From: Symsagittifera roscoffensis
Lineage: Eukaryota; Xenacoelomorpha; Acoela; Convolutidae
Direction of reading: 5' to 3'
NCBI RefSeq assembly: GCF_963678635.1
Contig: NC_087067.1
Coordinates: forward strand, 8,293,716 to 8,357,715
Length of the DNA: 64,000 nucleotides
The position numbers and the translations under genes are program-made. The first letter of the stretch is position 1, and each line of letters starts with the position of its first letter. Positions 58,201-64,000 of this stretch are shown here, piece by piece. Under the pieces are notes generated by a model. The model did no database searches, was not told the origin of the DNA, and worked only from the letters and a program-made list of their open reading frames with translations.

Positions 58201-61200
58201 TGACAGCACCCAGAACTATTTTGAACTAAATCGTCGAAACCAAATTCAAAGTTAAAAAATTAGGAGACGGGTAGACAGACATAATCAAATCAAAGCAGGT
58301 ATTGAGACAGACAGACAGACTTAATTTGGCCTTGAAAAAAAATTACTGAAAAATTAATGACCTTGCGGAAAACTAATTGAAAAATTTTCTTAAGCATTGC
58401 AATATATGATATGGCTTAAACATGAAAAAATTCTTTCGTTAAACATGCAAAATTGTTAAGCTTAAACATGGAAGATAGCTGTCACTAGCATTTAAATATA
58501 GTATAGATTTGAGATTTTTTGTGAAAATTATCCCTCCACACGCCATATTAAGTACATGATTAATTTCGCTCCTAGTAACAAATCAATTATGGCAAACAAG
58601 CATCCCTCAGCCAATGTGGAACGATTTCTAAGAGAGATCAAATCTCTGCTTACGCGTTAGTAGCGCGAAAAACATTGCCTTTTTGGCCAATTTGGGACAA
58701 TTAACGCGCGATATTTAAACCCCCATAACTTTAAAAATGATTACAGGTGAAATATCTTTTCAAATTTACGCTCAGGACAACCATACCTTTTGAATGTTAT
58801 TTTAAAATTCCGTCAAAAAAGGCTAGTTAAAAAGTCGAAACTTGTCTGAAGAAAAAAAATTAACCCGAGCACAAATATTCCGTTACTTTCGTTACGAAAG
58901 TCGGCACAAAAAACAGCTGCGGTGCCAATAGTACACATAATTGCGAATATGTTTTTAGAATTTGCTTCAATGTAGGTCACAAAACAACTATATGATGCAA
59001 TTTTTTCGTAACGGGCTCAACTATAGTTTTGCAAATGTTCTGGAAATTGAAAATCGTATCGATTTTCCTACTTTTTTTTACTAACTAAGCGATTTAGCGT
59101 CGGTAATAAGATCTAATAAGGAAAATATAATACCGATCTCGAACCCTTGTAAACTTTCTTTATTGTCTAAATTCGTGGAAAAAATGCTACTATTTCTGCG
59201 GTGATTTTAATTACCCCAATCTATTCAAGAGCAAAATATTGTTAAAAATATATCAAGACTAAAATGTATGTCCTGTCCGTACACTATTTTAAGCAATAAC
59301 AAAGACCAATTCTCACACAGAGGGAATGTTTTGAAATTTTGTTTCCGTAACGTAATCACAAGTGAATCGGCTTTGATATTGTCGGTAGCAACCTTTGAGC
59401 TAACTAAGGCTGCTTCAAAGAAAGTCCAGGCTAGGCCATTACTCCTTCCATTCCATGCGGAAAATTGTTTAAAAAAAAGAAATTGCTACACAGAGGCGAA
59501 GCAGAGCTTGGGACCAATTGCAAAAAAAATTTATACATAGCATTACTAACTAGCCGGCAAAAATTGAGACGAGAGCCGCTTTTATCAAAACTTTCGATCT
59601 TTATCTCTATTTTTCTTGAGAAAAAAAATTTAAGGAAAACATCAATTGAGTGATAAAATTGCATCAACATGATTTACGAAGCGGTAACAAAGCGGACAGC
59701 ATTTTTAGTAGACACCCGCAGAGTTTAAAAAAACTGGTTTTCAAATAAAAATCAGATACATTATTCTTTTTTAATATCTCCACGAAAGATTAACCCACAT
59801 GAGAAGCTTTATTGCTCATCAAACGGCGCAATATGAGGCCACTAAGCCCATTCGACATTAACTAAAAACTTAAAGCCCAAAAAAAACGGAAACTATAGCG
59901 AACCGGAGTTGGTTAAAATAAAACCAACATAAAAACAAAAAAACTAATGTAACCAAAAATTAAAAATGAAGACATGGTAATAATTAAAATACCATGAGAC
60001 ATGCTATTTGTTGACATAATATGTCTGTTGGTTGAAGAAAGCGCAGACTTCAAAAAATGATTCAGTGATTCGAATTTGATAACGCTTGCTAATCGCGATC
60101 ATTATAAATGAATGCGATATAACCGACGAAGCAAAATCGTTAAAAACAATTCAAAAAAAATTTTAGCTGTAAAATTTGGATGAATTTTTTTTCAAAAATG
60201 CAATAAAATTTCCGCAAAAAAATCTTTTTACTCGACTACCTCTACCAATGGGGTCTTATAATTGGTATTCAGATATTTAGAAGGAGGTTGAACTTTCAAA
60301 AATAGTCCCTGCTTTGGGAACTAAGCCGACAAAATAAATAGACGGCCGCTTGTTCGAAAAAAAAAACAGAAAAATTGTAGCTTGCACAAAAAAATATCAA
60401 ACCCCAAACCTTTCCTTTCTTAAGCATGCGTGTTACCGCTACGCCACAAGCGCTGAATGCATGAACGAATTTTGAAGCAAATTGGAACGTGTAGAATCTG
60501 GTGAACAAAGTTATTTACGGGGAAAGTCTACTACCACAAAAGTTAATTAAATCAAAAACAATCAGAAATTAAATTTTATTTGAAAGAAGGTTCCGGCTTT
60601 GCAAATAAAATTAGATTGACTTAGAACAATAATTCAGGCTGACTTTTCAGAATATCGAAACCTGGTTTGATGGCGATGCCGCGACAAAAGCAATGAGCGT
60701 AAAAAACCTGATAACTTCCGATAAACAGAATTCGATCGCGTCGCTAGATGATCGCATATTATATAACCATACCCCTACGTTTGGAAAAAAGATAAAGCCA
60801 GCAATGAAAATCAGTTTACCATCATGGCGCGTCGAACGATCACGTGACAGCTGTGATTTTAAGACCTACCAACCTCAGAGAAACATGAGCTATTCCGACT
60901 TTCAAATCGAGCCACAGAGAATGTACAGGAAAAAAAACTCGAACGATTCGATTATTTCCCCTGAGTTCGCAGCAAACCAGCGTTACGGCGGCTCAAATAG
61001 AGATGTAGTAGTCCACAGTTCCGATATGACCAAGGGCAATTCTATAACATCTATATCAGCAAAGGCCGAACCCATTCCACCTCTACGTATGAACCCGAAA
61101 ATTAGTTTGACAACTGATTTCTCTAGTTGCGTAATAGACGTCGACAACGATGACCTCATAATAAGTGAGGTCATTCCACGAGAAAAATCGAGTGACAAAT

Positions 61201-61280
61201 CGCCAGGCCTCAGCGAGCGCACGATTAGAAACGAAAGCCCGAGAACAGAAGCGCCGCAAAGTTCGTTTTCCTTCTGTTGA
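52173..61280 (+). CDS. Unrecognised single-pass membrane protein, four exons
   Basis: Exons 52173-52293, 53415-53541, 54208-54361 and 60651-61280 join in phase to 1032 bases, 343 residues. Residues 1-63 are polar without a signal peptide and end with the acidic DYSGYMPPDFADEPELSSQI. Residues 64-81 (VIVFILVLLWLYTIAMFI) form one membrane segment followed at once by Arg-Arg. That charge pattern suggests an outside N-terminus and a cytoplasmic tail. The tail is about 260 residues, Ser/Arg-rich, Ala-rich near residue 120 and probably disordered. I do not recognise the family. The last exon is tied to the first three only by phase, across a 6.3-kb intron full of repeats. Confidence 0.65.
52731..52818. 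repeat. Perfect 40-bp inverted repeat with an 8-base spacer
   Basis: The arms 52731-52770 and 52779-52818 are exact reverse complements, separated by GAGGCGAG. Outside them, TCTGACTT (52690-52697) and AAGTCAGA (52841-52848) are also inverted. A third partial copy, AAAAAATTAACACACAAAG, follows at about 52822. It lies in intron 1 of the membrane-protein gene. Confidence 0.95.
53415..53541 (+). CDS. Membrane-protein gene exon 2, membrane segment
   Basis: Starts after CTGTTCTAG with DYSGYMPP and contains the single hydrophobic stretch. Donor CGAAG|GTAAAA. Confidence 0.75.
53876..54116 (+). mobile_element. hAT-like element, right end only
   Basis: Ends CTAAATCCGCCCTG, the right terminal motif of the 10442 element with one base missing. 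It shares AAGGGCGCCTTTGGCGCCAA-like and AAAAAAAGTCGACCAAATTT phrases with its relatives. The left end is absent. In intron 2 of the membrane-protein gene. Confidence 0.55.
54208..54361 (+). CDS. Membrane-protein gene exon 3
   Basis: Begins after TTTTTCACATACAG with RSRFLRTTGQRQSSYKTGLP and ends QAKRSLTQPR. Donor AGG|GTACCT. Clearly coding composition. Confidence 0.7.
54497..54655. repeat. ACGAGTTGTCTTTTTT minisatellite
   Basis: About nine imperfect copies of a 16-18 base unit starting with ACGAGTTG, roughly 140 bp after the exon 3 donor. Confidence 0.8.
54771..55253 (+). repeat. Family C dispersed repeat, most complete copy
   Basis: 5' hairpin GCGAAGT-TGC-ACTTCGC (54778-54794), the shared body GAATGAGTAAAACTTTGAGT, an internal tRNA-like segment on the minus strand, and a 3' hairpin ACAAGC-TTG-GCTTGT followed by GTAA. 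In the last intron of the membrane-protein gene. Confidence 0.7.
55007..55080 (-). repeat. tRNA-like segment within family C
   Basis: On the minus strand TAGCGTAGAGGTAGG (55059-55073, A-box) and GGGTTCGAATC (55021-55031, B-box) have tRNA-like spacing, and the segment between them has an A run. This is the best polymerase III promoter in the window, yet the arms do not pair well enough for a tRNA gene. Confidence 0.6.
56334..58507 (-). mobile_element. Helitron-like element carrying a satellite array
   Basis: Minus-strand start TCTATACTATATTTAAATGC after an A, end CGTTACACGCTAG before a T, 2174 bp. Non-coding. Its body is a tandem array (about 56440-58220) followed by a GACA microsatellite (58305-58320) and a unique arm. 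TC and CTRR ends with A|T insertion fit Helitrons. The layout of arm, about 160-bp tandem core, tetranucleotide run and arm recalls mollusc pearl elements and other non-autonomous Helentron-type elements. The organism is not implied by that likeness. Confidence 0.68.
56440..58220. repeat. Satellite array, about 11 units of 140-170 bp
   Basis: Each unit has CGTCATATCTC-AAAACTACA, GAGCAGTCAT, GAGAGTAC-CTGACAGC-CCCAA and an AT-rich spacer. The marker CGTCATATCT or a variant recurs near 56672, 56830, 57000, 57168, 57333, 57499, 57651, 57792, 57957 and 58127. From the third to the tenth unit two types alternate: one with ACTCTGACAGCCCCCAACTA, the other with ACCCTGACAGCACCCAA. Confidence 0.9.
60393..60455 (-). 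repeat. tRNA-derived SINE head, degenerate
   Basis: On the minus strand TGTGGCGTAGCGGTAACACG is a good A-box; the B-box region GGTTTGGGGTTTGATA has drifted. GTGAACAAAGTTATTTACGG lies on the 5' side as at 49876, marking the same family. Confidence 0.5.
60651..61280 (+). CDS. Last exon, cytoplasmic tail
   Basis: Starts after GACTTTTCAG with NIETWFDGDAATKAMSVKNL and is open for 209 codons to a TGA at 61278. It has KIKPAMKISLPSWRVERSRD, then Ser-rich acidic stretches ending SFSFC. An internal ATG at 60693 could also start a separate 195-residue protein. Joined here to exon 3 by phase 0 at both sides. Confidence 0.65.
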   Translation, partial: NIETWFDGDAATKAMSVKNLITSDKQNSIASLDDRILYNHTPTFGKKIKPAMKISLPSWRVERSRDSCDFKTYQPQRNMSYSDFQIEPQRMYRKKNSNDSIISPEFAANQRYGGSNRDVVVHSSDMTKGNSITSISAKAEPIPPLRMNPKISLTTDFSSCVIDVDNDDLIISEVIPREKSSDKSPGLSERTIRNESPRTEAPQSSFSFC

Positions 61281-61377
61281 GTCGAATTCAATGTTATACA
61301 GCTCTCCCAAGTTGTTGTAAATTAGTTTCAATGTTATAAAACTAATAGCAGTTCAGTATATTGTAGATTCAACCCCG

Positions 61378-61383
61378 ATTAAA
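61378..61383 (+). terminator. ATTAAA polyadenylation signal candidate
   Basis: A variant hexamer 98 bases after the TGA of the last exon, which is a normal distance for a short 3' UTR. Confidence 0.4.
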
Positions 61384-63311
61384 TGTTAAATATTGGTTAA
61401 TAATTCATACCTAAAATTTATAGGTTTGTGTTGTTCAGTTTTGTCTCATTTGGCTAGCAAAATATAGATACCACAAATTCTATTGAGGGAGGAAAACTAT
61501 ATTAAGCTATCCACAGGTTGTTCCGAGCATCTTTTTGATCAGTAGCGGGCTTAGAGAGGACGCCCCCCCCCCCCCCCCAGGGATTTGACCTCTTCAACGC
61601 CCAACGGGTACCCGCTTTGGATCTAATTGACAATTACCCCCTTCGTTGAATTTTGGACCAATCAGAAAGCAGCAAAATTCGAATTTCAAACACAACCCTC
61701 TAGAGTGTCAATTTACTGGTTTTATTTATAGACGTGACATTTTTTTAGTAGATACTGTAGGTCGTTGGGGGGGGGGGGGGACCAACCCTTAAAATTTTCT
61801 GAAGGCGCTAATATACACTAATACGAGAAAGAGCGCAAGCCGAAAAAAAAACCATTTTTATTTGTGTAAAAACATTTAGCACAGAAAATTTTCTCAAAAC
61901 ACGATCTCAAACCCATACTCGAACTTGCCCTAATTCTACTTGCAGTTCGCAGTTCAAGCTGTTGTTGAATTATTGAATTGAACAAGAACCTGGACAAAGT
62001 TTCAACAAGTTACCCAGTTTACTTGGGCCACTATTACCAAATAAATACCGAATAATTACGGAACTAGACTTCCACACAGTATTAAAAATTTTTTTAAAAA
62101 TGGTTCCCTTATTTGATTTAATAGATGAAGTTCTAGACTCGAAATTTCTTTGCCGATCACAGAAAGATAAACAGAAAACTAAGCCAGCAACAAAAAATGC
62201 AGAAAAATGATACGTTAGAATTTGGACCAAAAAAAGGATGCCGAAAAAAACTCGATTTCAGTTACTTTCAGGCATTTTTGCCTCTGCCGAATAAAAACTT
62301 AACATAATAAATTTCGAGTACAAAAAAAACATCAAAACAGCAATACGACAGATTTAAAAATAAATATTTTCCTTCTGAAAAACACTCTTAACAAAAACTT
62401 TATCAGACAAAACCTGATTAATAATGCATTTAGGCAACGCAAAGGCGGCGTACTTTAAATCTAATTATACCCGAAACAATGAATCGAGGCAAGAAAAAAG
62501 GTTTAAAAAATTGACTTAGAAAAAAACATCACAAAAAGAGTCATCGAAAACTGTATCTAACAGTATTTTTCTCGGAATACTCCAAAATTCAGCATACTCA
62601 ACGGAGATCAACATATAAAACAGTTAAGAACATATTTCAGAAAAATCTTTTGATCTACTTAAAAATCACCCTTTTAAACAAGAAACTTTTAAAACTGAAA
62701 GAAACTTTGAATTCCGATGAAACTTCAAGAAATCAAGCAAATCATTTTTTCGTTTTCAAATTTTGGCCTCTCAAGTAAAATTATTTTTAGACAACTTCAA
62801 GTATCACATAGTTCAAACCTGGTAAGAAGTGTTAATAAACCAGGAAACATATTTTCCGCTCCAAATTAAAAAAAGCTTTAAAAATAACAGTACTCGACTT
62901 TTTTTCCAGGCTATTTGCACTTTTGTTAATCGAGAGCCTAAATTAACTTCCATTTAATGAAGGAACCTGAAACAACACTAAAACAAAAAATTCAAATAAC
63001 TGCAGCGAAAAACCAATCGTGAACTTCGCTGAAAAAAAAACATTTTTACTGACCTTTTACTAAGAAATGCTTTTTACAGATCAAAAACAAATTAAGTACA
63101 CAATCCAGCTGAATAAAAACTCGTATCTTTCATTAAAACTTAACAGTGAGAATACACAGTGCATAACAGTGAGAAAAATGTCAAAACGCATGACCCGTCT
63201 CCGTTGTCAAAAAAATGGAAAACATTTCAAAGCCGAACCTGAGTATGTCTATAGAACAGACACTAAGCTTCATGTCGCAAATAAAAGCAACGAAAACAAG
63301 AGGAGACAGTT

Positions 63312-63470
63312 TTTGTGCAAATAGCACCTAATATTCCGACCATTCATAAAACAACAAGTTATTTTTTCTCTCCTTTTTTCATATAAAATTCTTTCTAAAC
63401 AATTTTTTTTGTGCGTGTTGAGATGAAAGTGAAAAACTGGTCGAACGCATTTCGACAACAGTTGTTTTGA
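63312..63470 (+). repeat. Family A fragment near the right edge
   Basis: TGTGC-AAATA-GCAC hairpin, ATATTCCGACCATTC, then TTTGTGCGTGTTGAGATGAA. The right end would fall near or beyond the block duplicated at 63480 and was not found. Confidence 0.5.
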
Positions 63471-64000
63471 CCTCCTTCGAACCTGAGGACGGTCCTAAAG
63501 AGCCTCAACAACCATTGAGAATCAATGACCGAGCGGCAGCTAAGGCAAAAAAGTGGGTCGACCCTCGTTAAGCCGAAAACGAAACTTTAGGCGCAAAAAT
63601 ATTCTATCAATAACATATTTTCAAATAAAATTTTTACGACCAATCCCTTCTGAAACATTCAAAAACATTAGAAAAAATTGGCCCTTGAAAGTGCACAACA
63701 TAAATTAACTAGCGATACAATTAAAATGGTGCATTACAATATATTGAAAAGAAAAAAAACGAAGGAAATCATTTTTTTTAAAAAACGTTAAGCGGAAAGA
63801 ACTTGAGAAAACTCCAAAAATTATCTACAAAATTTTATACTTTAACCCCGACGATGACCATAAAAAGCCTCAGCACGCATAGAGTATCAATAAACGAGCG
63901 GCAACTACGGCAAAGACATTGGGTCGACCCTCGTTAATCAGAAAACAAAACTAAGCATAAAAAATATTCATGCTAAAACATATTTTCGAATAAAATGTGA

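Larger units (their letters stand above)
56209..58915 (+). repeat. Family B repeat interrupted by a Helitron-like element
   Basis: The left part (56209-56333) has GACTGCTCGTATC and the hairpin TCAGGGC-GAA-GCCCTGA. The right part (58508-58915) runs from TTGAGATTTTTTGTGAAAAT through CACACGCC to TTACGAAAGTCGGCACA. Put together they match the uninterrupted copy at 2464-3003 around the same joint. Confidence 0.75.
61281..64000. other. Right flank with repeats
   Basis: No gene found. Holds a hAT-like fragment with a 16-C run (61563-61578) and a 14-G run (61767-61780), a family A left end (63312-63345), and two copies, about 360 bp apart (63480-63640, 63845-64000), of a block with GAGCGGCA, TGGGTCGACCCTCGTTAA and ACATATTTTC-AATAAAAT. 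Open frames at 61970-62230 and 63067-63324 show no protein-like features. Confidence 0.5.

Noticed and set aside
60983-61331. Minus-strand open frames under the last exon of the membrane-protein gene
   Set aside because: Shadows of the plus-strand frame, which has the acceptor, the composition and a polyadenylation signal.
62640-64000. A gene at the right edge
   Set aside because: Only repeat blocks and short AT-rich frames are visible; nothing continues across with a protein-like pattern.

Overview
This is nuclear DNA from an animal whose phylum I cannot name. It is AT-rich, its genes are split by GT-AG introns, and intergenic and intronic DNA is full of short dispersed repeats, minisatellites and homopolymer runs. 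Four protein genes can be supported, and three belong to conserved animal families: a WDR49/WDR64-type EF-hand plus WD-repeat protein, SMIM8 and ataxin-10. There is no bacterial, organellar or viral gene, no rRNA, no credible intact tRNA and no CRISPR array.

Layout. Positions 899-31047 (minus strand) hold one 18-exon gene, reassembled here by matching reading phase across every junction; it predicts 1151 residues. Its introns carry most of the repeats in the left half: a GGAT-type minisatellite, a hAT-like element with an 8-bp target duplication, two Tc1/mariner-like foldback elements, and copies of three hairpin-bearing dispersed families that I call A, B and C. Positions 31048-42391 contain repeats and no gene I can support. 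SMIM8 (two exons, minus) lies at 42392-42878 and an intronless ataxin-10 gene (minus) at 46086-47342. From 52173 to 61280 a four-exon plus-strand gene encodes an unrecognised single-pass membrane protein. Its last intron contains a 2.2-kb Helitron-like element whose body is an array of about 11 satellite units. The remaining DNA is repeats and AT-rich sequence without recognisable genes.

Functional picture. The four genes do not form an obvious pathway. SMIM8 is a small single-pass membrane protein, ataxin-10 is a cytoplasmic armadillo-type protein, and the WDR49/WDR64 relatives are large two-propeller proteins often discussed with cilia or sperm. The most unusual content is in the repeats: families A, B and C carry short hairpins whose two arms change together between copies, A and B share end motifs, and one locus shows an element inserted into family B for which undisturbed copies exist elsewhere in the window. 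Three start codons sit 5-15 bases after a splice-acceptor-like sequence, which would fit spliced-leader trans-splicing or short 5' UTR introns.

All exon borders come from reading splice sites, phase and family resemblance by eye. No alignment, transcript or database search was run.
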